In this document: positions 19,463 through 28,611 of the stretch, piece after piece
Position numbering within the stretch: the stretch's first letter is position 1
Layout of the letters: each line of letters begins with the position of its first letter
Source: Wenxinia marina DSM 24838
GTDB taxonomy: Bacteria; Pseudomonadota; Alphaproteobacteria; Rhodobacterales; Rhodobacteraceae
Length of the DNA: 64,000 nt
Reading direction: 5' to 3'
Assembly (NCBI RefSeq): GCF_000379485.1
Contig: NZ_KB902277.1
Location: forward strand, 1 to 64,000
Program-made: the position numbers and the translations under genes
The notes under the pieces: generated by a model
Told to the model about the DNA's origin: nothing
Seen by the model: only the letters and a program-made list of their open reading frames with translations
Database searches by the model: none

Positions 19463-20043
19463 GCCTCGAGCTCGGCGTCCCAGTAGAGGTAGTCCAGCCA
19501 GCTGTCGTGCAGGTACCCGGGCGGGAACTTGCGGCCCATGTTCCGCAGCTCCTCGGCCCCCGGCTGGCGCGGCGGGCGGCGCAGCGACAGGCCCGACTGC
19601 CGCAGGCTGCGCGAGCCCTTGCGCAGGTTGCACGAGGCGCAGGCCGCGACGACGTTCTCCCAGCTGGTCACGCCGCCGCGGGCGCGCGGGACCACGTGGT
19701 CGAAGGTCAGGTCGCCGCGGGCGCCGCAGTACTGGCAGCAGAATTCGTCCCGCAGAAAAAGATTGAAGCGCGTGAAGGCCACGCGCTTCTGGGGTTTCAC
19801 GAAATCCTTCACGACCACGACCGAGGGTATTCGGATCCGGGTCGAGGGCGAGTGGACGAAGTCGTCGTACTCGGCCACGATGTCGACCCGGTCGAGCCAG
19901 ACCGCCTTGATCGCCTCCTGCCAGGGCCAGAGGGACAGGGGGTAGTAGCTGAGGGGTCGGTAGTCCGCGTTCAGGACGAGGGCGGGGTGGCTCTTCAGCG
20001 CCGCCGGTTCACGTACGAAACTCGTCCTGAAATCACCGTCCAT
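19459..20043 (-). CDS. HNH endonuclease family protein
   Basis: 194-residue protein with a zinc-bound HNH core: CQYCGARGDLTFDHVVPRARGG, then NVVAACASCNLRKGSR, giving the two CXXC pairs and catalytic His. The N-terminal half (ALVLNADYRPLSYYPLSLWPWQEAIKAVWLDRVDIV) and the C-terminal NMGRKFPPGYLHDSWLDYLYWD are typical of a widespread stand-alone HNH group in bacteria whose cellular role is unsettled. GAGGAG precedes the ATG. No restriction or phage genes are adjacent, so a housekeeping or repair role is more likely than restriction. Confidence 0.88.
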   Translation of the reverse strand: MDGDFRTSFVREPAALKSHPALVLNADYRPLSYYPLSLWPWQEAIKAVWLDRVDIVAEYDDFVHSPSTRIRIPSVVVVKDFVKPQKRVAFTRFNLFLRDEFCCQYCGARGDLTFDHVVPRARGGVTSWENVVAACASCNLRKGSRSLRQSGLSLRRPPRQPGAEELRNMGRKFPPGYLHDSWLDYLYWDAELEA

Positions 20044-20178
20044 CGCAGCGGACTCCTCTCCACTCCATCGCCCGTGTGCCGGGGGCGGAGCGGGAGCCCC
20101 GCTCCTGCCTTCGGTCGGACTATATCTGGCACTTTCCGTCTGGCAAGCCCAATAGGTTTAGTCCTTGCTGCACCTGCA

Positions 20179-21774
20179 CTAGCCCGCCTCCGTGAAGGCG
20201 ACGTGACAGTCGTCCACAGGCGTCGCGACCAGCGTCCGCGTGGGCCGGAGGGCGGCGGCGAAGGCCTCGTCGTGGGTGACGAGGATCAGCGCCCCGCCGA
20301 AGCCGGCGAGGCCGGTCTCCAGCAGCTCCAGCGCCTCCAGGTCGAGGTGGTTGGTCGGCTCGTCGAGGATCAGCAGCTCCGGCGGCTCGGGCGCGCCGAG
20401 GACCAGCGCGAGGCCGAGGCGCAGCCGCTCCCCGCCCGAGAGGGTCGCGGCCGCGCGGTCGCCCGCTGGCCCGCGAAAGCCGGCGCGGGCAAGCGCGGCG
20501 CGGGCGCCCTGCTCCGTCGCCGCCGGATGGCGGGCGAGGTAGGCCGCGACGAGGGGCACGGCCGGATCCGGCGCCGCGAGCGCCTGATCGAGAGAGGCGC
20601 GGCCGGGGGTGACGCGGCAGGTGCCCCGGGTGAGCGGGAGCGCGCCCGAGATCATGGCAAGGAGCGTGGACTTGCCGGCGCCGTTGGGGCCCGCGATGCG
20701 CAGGCGCTCGGGTCCGGTGACGGTGAGGTCGACGGGACCGTAGCGCCGGCCGCCGCGCTCCGCCTCGGCCGCGCTCAACTGCAGGACCGTCCGCCCCTCC
20801 GGCAGCGGCGCGGCGGCGGCGTCGAAGCGCAGGGCGACGGCGGGCCGGATGGCGCCCTCGGCGCGGGCAAGGCGGGCGTCGGCAGCCTCGATCGCGCGGG
20901 CGTCCAGCCTCGACGCGCCCGAGGCGGTGTTCTCCGCCCGCTGCTTCTGCATGTCCATCAGCATCTTGCCGTGGCTGCCGCTGGCCCGCAGGCGCCGGCC
21001 CTGCCGCCCGCGGCCCGCCGCCGCCTGCGCCCGCGCCTCGGCCGCCGCGCCCGCCGCCGCCCGCGCGTCGCGGGCACGGTCCAGCTCCGCTTCGGCCCGC
21101 TCCGCCGCCGCCGCCCGGGCGGCGATCCAGTCGGACCAGCCGCCGCCCGTGAGCGTCACGCCCTCCGGCGACAGTTCGGCGATCCGATCCGCCCGCTCCA
21201 GCAGCGCCCGGTCGTGACTGGCCACCAGAGCGACCCCGCCGAACCCCTCCAGCATCCGCGCGACCGCCGCCTGACCATCCGCGTCCAGATCGTTCGTCGG
21301 CTCGTCGAGCAGGATCGCCGCCGGCGCGTCGAAGGTGACCGCGGCCAGCGCCGCCCGTCGCGCCTCGCCGCCGGACAGCTCCCCTACCCGCGCATCGGGC
21401 GGCGCAGCCAGGTCCATACGGGACAACGCCGCAACGATCCGCTCGGCCAGCGTCCAGTCGATCTCGTCCGCATCGTCGAACGCCCCCGCCTCGGCGCGAC
21501 CCAGCGCGTCCCACGCGCGGCCCTGCCCGAACAGGTCCACGATGCGCAGGCCCGGGTCCGGCGCCTGCTCCAGCCGGCGGAGGGCACCGGGCGCACGGGC
21601 GGTCCCCTCGTGCGGGATGCGGCCGGCGATGGCGTCGAGAAGGGTGGTCTTGCCGCAGCCGTTGCGACCCACGAGCCCGGTCAGGCCGGGCGGCAGCGAG
21701 ACGGTGACAGGGGCGAAGAGAGGAGAGCCGTCAGGACGGCGGACGGTGAGATCGGACAGGATCAGGGCGGACAT
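20179..21774 (-). CDS. ABC-F family ATP-binding protein
   Basis: 531-residue cytosolic protein with two ABC ATPase domains and no membrane segments, the architecture of ribosome-associated ABC-F factors. First domain: Walker A GRNGCGKTT, signature LSGGEARRAA, Walker B AILLDEPTNDLDADG. A linker rich in Ala/Glu/Arg follows (about 215-285; P-site tRNA interaction motif region). Second domain: GPNGAGKST, LSGGERLRLGLALVLG, LILDEPTNHLDLEALE. The family is known for rescuing stalled ribosomes or antibiotic protection; which sub-type this is cannot be told. ATG 21774 starts just before the first beta strand; a further in-frame start lies nine codons upstream. Confidence 0.92.
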   Translation of the reverse strand: MSALILSDLTVRRPDGSPLFAPVTVSLPPGLTGLVGRNGCGKTTLLDAIAGRIPHEGTARAPGALRRLEQAPDPGLRIVDLFGQGRAWDALGRAEAGAFDDADEIDWTLAERIVAALSRMDLAAPPDARVGELSGGEARRAALAAVTFDAPAAILLDEPTNDLDADGQAAVARMLEGFGGVALVASHDRALLERADRIAELSPEGVTLTGGGWSDWIAARAAAAERAEAELDRARDARAAAGAAAEARAQAAAGRGRQGRRLRASGSHGKMLMDMQKQRAENTASGASRLDARAIEAADARLARAEGAIRPAVALRFDAAAAPLPEGRTVLQLSAAEAERGGRRYGPVDLTVTGPERLRIAGPNGAGKSTLLAMISGALPLTRGTCRVTPGRASLDQALAAPDPAVPLVAAYLARHPAATEQGARAALARAGFRGPAGDRAAATLSGGERLRLGLALVLGAPEPPELLILDEPTNHLDLEALELLETGLAGFGGALILVTHDEAFAAALRPTRTLVATPVDDCHVAFTEAG

Positions 21775-21895
21775 CGGCAGCTCCGGAGACGACAGGGACA
21801 AGGGCGAGCGTCACTGCCGTCCGATCCATCTGTCCGTTCTCCATGCGCGTGTCCGTCCGTCCACCTTACCCGATCCCGGCGCGCCGGGCCAGCCG

Positions 21896-22228
21896 CTACT
21901 TCTTGAGCGGGTCGTGGCCCCAGTTCATCAGCGAGTAGCGCCAGTTCGTCTCATCGACGTCACCGTCGGGCCGCTGGGCCGTGTGGCGGCCGATATAGCC
22001 GTTGACCTTGGCCATGTGGTCCCACTGGTCGTCGGTCAGGTCGTCCTTCTTCGTGCTCTTGATCTCGATGATCCTGCGGCCGGACTTGTGGCCGGTGGAC
22101 TCGCCCTCGCCGCCGGTGTCGCCGACGGATTTCGACTCGCCCGTCTCGAGCCACTCCTCCAGCTCCTTCGGCGTCATGTTCACGCGCTCGCGCCACTCGT
22201 CCCAGATCGTGTCCCGGTCCTTGCTCAT
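21896..22228 (-). CDS. DUF3140 domain protein
   Basis: 110-residue hydrophilic protein. The segment IWDEWRERVNMTPKELEEWLETGESKSVG is characteristic of DUF3140, a family often found with DUF2945-type hypervirulence-associated or stress proteins; its biochemical function is not known. The middle is Gly/Ser-rich and the C-terminal half (DQWDHMAKVNGYIGRH) is helical. The ATG has GGAGACAGC upstream. It is divergent from the 216-residue gene. Confidence 0.85.
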   Translation of the reverse strand: MSKDRDTIWDEWRERVNMTPKELEEWLETGESKSVGDTGGEGESTGHKSGRRIIEIKSTKKDDLTDDQWDHMAKVNGYIGRHTAQRPDGDVDETNWRYSLMNWGHDPLKK

Positions 22229-22320
22229 CGTGCTGTCTCCTTCATGGTCTCGGCCCAAGCGCCCGTGGCGGCGGGGCGGTTCCGCCGCTATGGGTCACGT
22301 GAGCGACAGGAGAGAGCGGG

Positions 22321-22971
22321 ATGGGCGCACCCTCGGCGGCGGAGGCGATCGCGAACAACGTCGCGCTGTGCCGGGCCGTGCTGTCGGCGAACGGGCGGCG
22401 GGTGACGCCGTTCGGCGACGGCTACGTCACCTGGGACGCGCCGCTGCCGCTCTACCCGTCGGCGGTCCTGACGGCGCCGGAGAGACCCGACGGCCTGGTC
22501 CGGCTGCCCGAGGGCGCGGGGGTGAAGGACGCGACGGGGCGCCACGACCTGAGCCCTCTCGGCTTCCGCCGGCTGATCGAGGCGCGCTGGATCGGCTTCC
22601 CGGCCCCACGACCCGAGCCGGCGCACGCGCCGGAGCGGATCGGCCGCGACGGCCTGCGCGACTGGGCCGCGGCGTGGGACGGCGGCGCCGAGGTCTGGCG
22701 GTCGGGCCTTCTCGCCCTGCCGGAGGTGCGGATCGTCGGCTGGCGACTGGCGCGGCGCCTGATCGCGGGCGCCGTCCTGAACGAGGGGCCCGCGGGCACG
22801 GTCGGCCTGTCGAACCTGTTCGGACCGCCGGAGGACCTGCCCTCACGCATCGCCGGCATCGCAGCCACATGGCTCGACCGGGCCGTCGTGGCGTGGGAGG
22901 CGGACCCCGCCCCGTTCCTCGCCCTCGGCTTCGCCGATCTCGGCCCGCTCGCCGTCTGGCTGCGCACCTGA
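22321..22971 (+). CDS. Hypothetical protein (216 aa)
   Basis: Not confidently recognised. A 216-residue soluble protein without signal or membrane segments. The central and C-terminal part (VRIVGWRLARRLIAGAVLNEGPAGTVGLSNLFGPPE) has the look of an acetyltransferase-like or FR47-like domain, but the acetyl-CoA loop is missing, so no function is assigned. AGGAGA lies upstream of the ATG. It stands alone, divergent from the DUF3140 gene. Confidence 0.65.
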   Translation: MGAPSAAEAIANNVALCRAVLSANGRRVTPFGDGYVTWDAPLPLYPSAVLTAPERPDGLVRLPEGAGVKDATGRHDLSPLGFRRLIEARWIGFPAPRPEPAHAPERIGRDGLRDWAAAWDGGAEVWRSGLLALPEVRIVGWRLARRLIAGAVLNEGPAGTVGLSNLFGPPEDLPSRIAGIAATWLDRAVVAWEADPAPFLALGFADLGPLAVWLRT

Positions 22972-23106
22972 CCGCCCGCCGGCGGACCCTCGCCCGGCCC
23001 CATCCCATGTGGATGACAGCGGGCGGGAACCTGCCTATAGTGCCCTCACCGGAAGACCCCGACCCAACGGGGCGACGGCGAGAGGCATCGGCAGGAAAGA
23101 CCAGAC

Positions 23107-23664
23107 ATGGCACGGATCACGCGCCGGGGACTGACCCTCGGCCTGCTGGCGGGGGGCACGCTCGCCGCCTGCGGCAACGGCATCGGCGGCGACGGGGCCG
23201 CCATCATCGACAGCCGCGTCGACCAGACGGTCAACTACATGTTCGGCGCCTACCCGGGCACGCAGGACCTGATGGCCCGCTCGGCGGGCATGCTGGTCAT
23301 GCCGGTGGTGACCGAGGTCGGTCTCGGCCTCGGCGGCACCTACGGGCGCGGCGCGCTCCGCGTGCGGGGCGCGACGGTGGACTACTACTCGCAGTCCTCG
23401 CTGTCGGGCGGCCTGCAGCTGGGCGCGCAGCAATATTCCCACGTCCTGTTCTTCATGACGGCGGAGTCGCTGCTCAACTTCCGCCAGTCCGACGGCTGGG
23501 CGGTGGGCGGCGACATCGAGTACGCCTACCTCGACCAGGGCGAGACGCTGCGGGCCGAGACGACGACCTCGCGTCTGCCGGTGATCGCGGTGATCTTCGC
23601 GCAGACCGGCCTGCGGGTCGGCGCCACGATCGAGGGCACGAAGTACACGCGGATCATTCCCTGA
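23107..23664 (+). CDS. SYLF/YSC84-like lipoprotein
   Basis: 185-residue lipoprotein: basic N-terminus, hydrophobic core and lipobox LAAC with Cys22 as the lipidated residue. The rest is a SYLF (DUF500/YSC84) domain: SAGMLVMPVVTEVGLGLGGTYGRGALRVRG, then YSQSSLSGGLQLGAQQYSHVLFFMT. SYLF domains bind phosphoinositides in eukaryotes and lipids in bacteria. Probably anchored in the periplasmic face of a membrane. The final 11 bases overlap the convergent DUF2254 gene. Confidence 0.88.
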   Translation: MARITRRGLTLGLLAGGTLAACGNGIGGDGAAIIDSRVDQTVNYMFGAYPGTQDLMARSAGMLVMPVVTEVGLGLGGTYGRGALRVRGATVDYYSQSSLSGGLQLGAQQYSHVLFFMTAESLLNFRQSDGWAVGGDIEYAYLDQGETLRAETTTSRLPVIAVIFAQTGLRVGATIEGTKYTRIIP

Positions 23665-24880
23665 CGGCCGCCGCCGCCTCGACCCGTGCCACGTCGAACG
23701 GGTCGTCTATCTCGCGGCGCACCCGCTCCATCGCGCGGGCGGCGCAGGCGCGGGCCGCGGCGGCGAGCCCGGGATCGGCCGACCGGCCGAGGGCGGCGAG
23801 ACGCTTCTGCAGGAAGATCTGCACCTCGGCGAGGCCGGCGCCGTCGCGGGCGATGGCCTCGAACGCATTCACCACCAGCGTCTCGGCCTCGATCCGGGGC
23901 GCGGTGACCACCGCGCCTTCCGCCGGGGCGCAGGGGCGCCAGCATTCCAGCACCCGGGCGATGCGGCCCAGCACGTCGATCGCGGTTCCGGGGTCGTTGA
24001 TGCCGGGCGACAGCGCCTTGGATCCCAGCTCGGACAGCAGGATCAGGCCGAAGCGCGGGTCCTGCTCGGTGGTCCGCAGCACGCCGAGGTGAAGGGCGTC
24101 CCGCACGGCCTGGTCCAGCTCCTCCCCGCCGCCGCCCTCGACCACCGCCAGCACATCGCCCACGTCGATGAAGCTGCCGGGCCCGACGGCGAGGTGCACG
24201 CGCGCGCCCGCCTCCTCGGCAGCCTCGATCAGCGGCTCGGGATTCAGCGCCTGGACGTAGGCGCACTCCTCCGCGCAGATGCGCCGCCCTTGCGGGATGT
24301 GGTCCGGCGGCGCGCCGAGCCGCTCCCAGAAGTCGCCCGAGCGCGCTTCTGTCGCCCGGATCGCCTCGCGCTCGATCCCGGCCCCGACATGCAGCAGCGA
24401 GCCGACGCTCTGCAGGTGGATCATCCAGCGGATCATCTGGCCGACGATCAGCGCGAGCACGAGGAGCGTGGTGAGGTAGAGCGCCGCCTCGTCGGCCTTG
24501 GTGAAGCCCGGCCGTTCGGACAGGACGATGGCGATGAGGGCGTAGATGTAGGCGCCGATGAAGGTGGCGAGCGCGGTCTGCGTGCGCGTGTCCTTCATCA
24601 GCTCGCGGTGCGTCCGCGGCGTGAACTGCTGGGACGAGGACCGGAACACCGAGACCATCACCGTCAGCGAGAAGGTCGTGACCGTCAGCATCGAGGTCGC
24701 GATGATGTCGAGAAGACGATGGACGGCGTCGGTGCCGATCTCCTCGACCAGGCTCTCGCCGATGTAGCCGCCGACGATCTGCGCGATCAGCAGCGCGATG
24801 ATCGCGAGCGAGGCGACGAGCGCGATCCTCACGTAGAGGCGCCGCGACAGGCGGCGCAGCGTCCGCAGGATCCCCTTCAT
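23654..24880 (-). CDS. DUF2254 domain membrane protein
   Basis: 408-residue inner-membrane protein. Four hydrophobic segments lie in the first 150 residues (IALVASLAIIALLIAQIV; LTVTTFSLTVMVSVF; ALATFIGAYIYALIAIVL; LLVLALIVGQMIRWMI), with FRSSSQQFTPR between the second and third, the hallmark of DUF2254. A large soluble domain follows, with LSPGINDPGTAIDVLGRI, also family-typical. Function unknown. The ATG at 24880 is preferred over a GTG nine codons upstream. Confidence 0.87.
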   Translation of the reverse strand: MKGILRTLRRLSRRLYVRIALVASLAIIALLIAQIVGGYIGESLVEEIGTDAVHRLLDIIATSMLTVTTFSLTVMVSVFRSSSQQFTPRTHRELMKDTRTQTALATFIGAYIYALIAIVLSERPGFTKADEAALYLTTLLVLALIVGQMIRWMIHLQSVGSLLHVGAGIEREAIRATEARSGDFWERLGAPPDHIPQGRRICAEECAYVQALNPEPLIEAAEEAGARVHLAVGPGSFIDVGDVLAVVEGGGGEELDQAVRDALHLGVLRTTEQDPRFGLILLSELGSKALSPGINDPGTAIDVLGRIARVLECWRPCAPAEGAVVTAPRIEAETLVVNAFEAIARDGAGLAEVQIFLQKRLAALGRSADPGLAAAARACAARAMERVRREIDDPFDVARVEAAAAVRE

Positions 24881-25020
24881 TCCGCCGTCCCCCGCTTCTC
24901 GCGTCACGGCACGTCCTAGTCCGACGCAGGCGTCGGTCGAGATCGCGCGAGACTTCGTCGCGGCTGCGGGGCGCCGGTGACGGCTTGACCGGCCGACCGC
25001 GTCGTGGCCAGGCTCGCTCC

Positions 25021-25662
25021 ATGCAGCCGCTGATCCTGACTACGTTCGACTGGGTGCCCGAGGGGCCGCGCGGCTATGTTCGCGACCTGCGCGTGCGCTG
25101 GGCGCTGGAGGAGGCGGGCCTGCCCTACGAGGTCCGGACGACCAACGCGGTGGACCGCGGCGCCGACCACCTGGCGCGGCAGCCGTTCGCGCAGGTGCCG
25201 TACCTTCAGGACGGCGACCTCTGCCTCTTCGAGAGTGGCGCCATCCTCTGCTGGCTGGGCCGCCGGAGCCCGGCGCTGATGCCACAGGACGAGGCCGGGC
25301 GCGCCGTGGTGACGCAGTGGATCTTCGCCGCGCTCAACTCGGTCGAGCCGCATGCCGTTGCCTGGGCCAGCGCCGTGGCGAAGGGGGCGGAGCCGCCGGC
25401 CACGCTGGGCCGGCGGCTGGACGGGCTGGAGCGGGAGCTGACGGGGCGGGAGTGGATCGCCGGCGCCTTCTCGGCCGCCGACATCGCGCTCGCCGACGTG
25501 CTGCGCGGGCCGGACCGCCGCGGCGGGCTGGACGGGCACCCGGCCGTCGCCACCTACCTGGCCCGCGCCACGGCGCGCCCGGCGTTCCGGATCGCGCTCG
25601 CCGACCAGCTGGAGCATTTCGCCAAGGCGCCCCCGCCCGGACCGGTGGGAGGGGCGCGATGA
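25021..25662 (+). CDS. Glutathione S-transferase family protein
   Basis: 213-residue protein with a thioredoxin-fold N-terminal domain (RVRWALEEAGLPYEV, then QPFAQVPYLQDGDLCLFESGAILCWLGRR, containing the cis-Pro and the ESGAI glutathione gamma-Glu contact) and a helical C-terminal domain (EWIAGAFSAADIALADVL, the N-capping/ hydrophobic staple motif). Expected activity: glutathione conjugation or thiol chemistry; the substrate is unknown. ATG at 25021. It is divergent from DUF2254. Confidence 0.9.
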   Translation: MQPLILTTFDWVPEGPRGYVRDLRVRWALEEAGLPYEVRTTNAVDRGADHLARQPFAQVPYLQDGDLCLFESGAILCWLGRRSPALMPQDEAGRAVVTQWIFAALNSVEPHAVAWASAVAKGAEPPATLGRRLDGLERELTGREWIAGAFSAADIALADVLRGPDRRGGLDGHPAVATYLARATARPAFRIALADQLEHFAKAPPPGPVGGAR

Positions 25663-25956
25663 CCGGCGGGCCGTAGCCGGAGCGGCATGCCCGGGCAGGC
25701 AGCCTCCGGTCCCGGACAGACGCTTTCTCGCGGCGGGATGGTCGAGGTCACGCGGGCACCGCGGCATGAACCCGCTACCGGAAAAGCGGCGGTGCGTCCG
25801 ACCGCGGCCAGCCGCCGCCCTCCGTGAGGGCTGCGGGCATCCTGAAGATCCGCAGCCATGCACGGGCCAGAACCGACGCGATCGGTCGCAATCCGACCGT
25901 CCGGGCCGTGCCGCCCTTGCCAAGCTCGGCGGAAAGCGGACGGGGGAGTGCGGGCG
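25663..25956. other. Gap upstream of the GcvT-type dehydrogenase
   Basis: About 290 bases with no supported gene. The rightmost 40 bases carry a GGAGTGCGGGCG purine tract just before the dehydrogenase ATG. I see no riboswitch or clear operator. Confidence 0.35.
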
Positions 25957-28362
25957 ATGAGGACGACGACGCGGGTGGCGGTGATCGGCGGCGGCGTGGT
26001 CGGCTGCTCGGTCCTCTATCACCTGACGAAGCTGGGCTGGTCGGACGTGATGCTGATCGAGCGGTCGGAGCTGACCTCCGGCTCCACCTGGCACGCGGCC
26101 GGGGGCTTTCACACCCTCAACGGCGACACCAACATGGCGGCGCTGCAGGGCTACACGATCCGCCTCTACCGCGAGCTGGAGGAGCTGACGGGCCTGTCCT
26201 GCGGCCTGCATCACGTGGGCGGGATCACCTTGGCGGACAGCCCGCAGCGGATGGACCAGCTGAAGGCGGAGCGGGCGAAGCACCGCTACATGGGCCTCGA
26301 CACGGCGATCCTGTCGCCGGCCGAGGTGGCCGAGATGACCGACGGGCAGGTGAACACCGACGGGTTGCTCGGCGCGCTGTACGACCCGCTCGACGGGCAC
26401 CTCGACCCGTCCGGGACGACTCACGCCTATGCCCGGGCGGCGCGGATGGGCGGGGCGGAGATCGTGCTGCACAACCGGGTGCTGGAGACCAACCCTCGCC
26501 CGGATGGGACCTGGGACGTCGTGACCGAACAGGGCACCATCCACGCCGAGCACGTGGTGAACGCCGCCGGCCTGTGGGCGCGCGAGGTCGGCGCGATGGC
26601 GGGCGTCTACCTGCCGCTGCTGCCGATGGCGCACCAGTACCTCGTGACGGACGAGATCCCCGAGATCGTCGCCTTCCTCGACCGCGGGAAGGAGTTCCCG
26701 CACGTCATGGACCCCGGCGGCGAGAGCTACCTGCGGCAGGAAGGCCGCGGCCTGTGCATCGGCTTCTACGAGAAGGCGCCCGAGCCGTGGGGCCTCGCCG
26801 GCACGCCGTGGGAGTTCGGGCACGAGCTGCTGCCCGACAACCTCGACAAGGTGGAGGACAGCATCGCCTTCGCCTACCGCCGCTTCCCGGTGCTGGAGCG
26901 GGCGGGCGTCAAGCGGGTGATCCACGGCCCCTTCACCTTCGCGCCCGACGGCAACCCGCTGATCGGGCCGGTGCCGGGGCTGCGGAACTACTGGTCCGCC
27001 TGCGCAGTCATGGCCGGCTTCAGCCAGGGCGGCGGGATGGGCCTCGCCCTCGCGCAGTGGATGATCGAGGGCGAGGTGGAGCGCGATCCCCGCGGCTTCG
27101 ACGTCGCCCGCTTCGGCACCTGGACGACGCCGGGCTACACCGTGCCGAAGGTGGTCGAGAACTACCGGATGCGGTTCTCCGTCTCCTATCCCAACGAGGA
27201 ACGCCCGGCGGCGCGGCCGTTCCGGATGACCGCGATGTACGACACCTTCGACCGAATGGGCGCCGTCTGGGGCCAGCAGTACGGCCTGGAGGTCGCGAAC
27301 TGGTTCGCCCGAGGCGGCGAGCCGCGGGTCGAGACGCCGAGCTTTCGCCGCTCGGACGCGTGGGAGGCCACGGCGCGCGAGGTGCGGGCGGTCCGCGAGC
27401 GGGTCGGCATCAACGAGCTGCAGAACTTCGGCAAGTACCGCGTGACGGGCGCTGGCGCCGAGGCGTGGCTGTCGCGTGTGATGGCCGGGCGGCTGCCGGC
27501 GGAAGGGCGCATCTCGCTGTCGCCGATGCTGGCCGACAGCGGCAGGCTGATCGGCGACTTCACCATCGCGCGGCTGGGGCCGCAGGCGTTCCAGCTGACC
27601 GCGTCCTACGGCGCGCAGGGCTGGCACATGCGCTGGTTCGAGCGGCACGCGGGCGAGGGCGCGGTGGTCGAGAACATCTCGGACCGCTGGACCGGCTTCC
27701 AGATCGCGGGGCCGCGCGCGGCGGAGCTGCTCGGCCGGGTGACGAACGCCGACGCGGGCGCCCTTCCCTTCCTCGGCGCGGCACGGATGACGGTCGGCAT
27801 GGCGGATTGCCTCGTGCTGCGGGTCAGCTACACCGGCGACCTCGGCTACGAGATCTACGCCGACGCCACCTCGCAGCGGCACCTGTGGGACGTGCTGTGG
27901 GGCGCGGGCGCGGACCTCGGCCTCGCGCCGTTCGGGATGCGGGCGATGATGAGCCTCAGGCTCGACCGCGGGTTCGGCTCGTGGGGCCGGGAATACACGC
28001 CCGACTACACGCCGGCCGAGACCGGTCTCGGACGGTTCCTGGACTGGTCGCGGGAGGGCTGGATCGGCCGCGAGGCCGCGCTGGCCGCGCGGGAGCCGTC
28101 CCGGCGGCTCTGCACGATGGTGGTGGAGGCGGCGGACGCCGACGTCTCGGGGTGGGAGCCGATCTGGCTGGACGGCGCCGTGCGGGGCTTCTGCACCTCG
28201 GGCGGATACTCGCACTGGACCGGCCAGTCGGTGGCGATGGGGTTCCTGCCGCCGGAGGCGATCGCGGACGGGCGCGCGGTGGAGGTGGAGATCCTGGGCG
28301 CGCGGCGGGCAGCGACGGTGCGGACCGCGCCCCTCTGGGACGATCCGCGGATGAGGGCGTGA
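25957..28362 (+). CDS. FAD-dependent oxidoreductase with GcvT domain (dimethylglycine/sarcosine dehydrogenase-like)
   Basis: 801-residue fusion. The N-terminal DAO flavoprotein (about 1-400) opens with the FAD Rossmann motif VIGGGVVGCSVLYHL and SGSTWHAAGG, where the His covalently binds FAD in dimethylglycine and sarcosine dehydrogenases. An FAO_M linker follows, then the GcvT tetrahydrofolate-binding aminomethyltransferase domain (about 430-800) with LSPMLADSGRLIGDFTIARLG and SYTGDLGYEIY. Such enzymes oxidise N-methyl amines and pass formaldehyde to tetrahydrofolate. The substrate is not certain; many paralogues occur in Rhodobacterales, some for DMSP or glycine-betaine-derived compounds. 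It is solitary here. Confidence 0.88.
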   Translation: MRTTTRVAVIGGGVVGCSVLYHLTKLGWSDVMLIERSELTSGSTWHAAGGFHTLNGDTNMAALQGYTIRLYRELEELTGLSCGLHHVGGITLADSPQRMDQLKAERAKHRYMGLDTAILSPAEVAEMTDGQVNTDGLLGALYDPLDGHLDPSGTTHAYARAARMGGAEIVLHNRVLETNPRPDGTWDVVTEQGTIHAEHVVNAAGLWAREVGAMAGVYLPLLPMAHQYLVTDEIPEIVAFLDRGKEFPHVMDPGGESYLRQEGRGLCIGFYEKAPEPWGLAGTPWEFGHELLPDNLDKVEDSIAFAYRRFPVLERAGVKRVIHGPFTFAPDGNPLIGPVPGLRNYWSACAVMAGFSQGGGMGLALAQWMIEGEVERDPRGFDVARFGTWTTPGYTVPKVVENYRMRFSVSYPNEERPAARPFRMTAMYDTFDRMGAVWGQQYGLEVANWFARGGEPRVETPSFRRSDAWEATAREVRAVRERVGINELQNFGKYRVTGAGAEAWLSRVMAGRLPAEGRISLSPMLADSGRLIGDFTIARLGPQAFQLTASYGAQGWHMRWFERHAGEGAVVENISDRWTGFQIAGPRAAELLGRVTNADAGALPFLGAARMTVGMADCLVLRVSYTGDLGYEIYADATSQRHLWDVLWGAGADLGLAPFGMRAMMSLRLDRGFGSWGREYTPDYTPAETGLGRFLDWSREGWIGREAALAAREPSRRLCTMVVEAADADVSGWEPIWLDGAVRGFCTSGGYSHWTGQSVAMGFLPPEAIADGRAVEVEILGARRAATVRTAPLWDDPRMRA

Positions 28363-28404
28363 GCGGGGTCGCCTCCCGGGAACGTGTGCCCAAGGGCCGG
28401 CCCG

Positions 28405-28521
28405 CCCCGGCCCTGAGCCGGGGCCCCGCGGGACCGGGTGCCGCGTCCCGTTAGGGCCTCGGACCCGACGGCGGGGCGGCATACAGGCTTGGTTGCGCGA
28501 GGCCCCGGGTCGCGCCCGGGG
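28405..28521. repeat. Pair of dispersed GC palindromes
   Basis: CCCCGGC-CCTGA-GCCGGGG at 28405-28423 and CCCCGGG-TCGCG-CCCGGGG at 28503-28521, in the 249-base gap before the nucleotidyltransferase. They are of the same kind as those at 16080-16538 and 54958-55029. Confidence 0.7.
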
Positions 28522-28611
28522 CGGGATTCCACCGGTTGTCGACGATCCTCCTGTGCCGCGCGCGGCCCCTGCCCCGTTGCCGGCGGACCTGCCGCTGTCT
28601 AGCTTCGCCGG

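Noticed and set aside
19459-20043. HNH gene as part of a restriction or anti-phage system
   Set aside because: No methyltransferase, helicase or toxin partner adjacent; the protein belongs to a common stand-alone HNH group.
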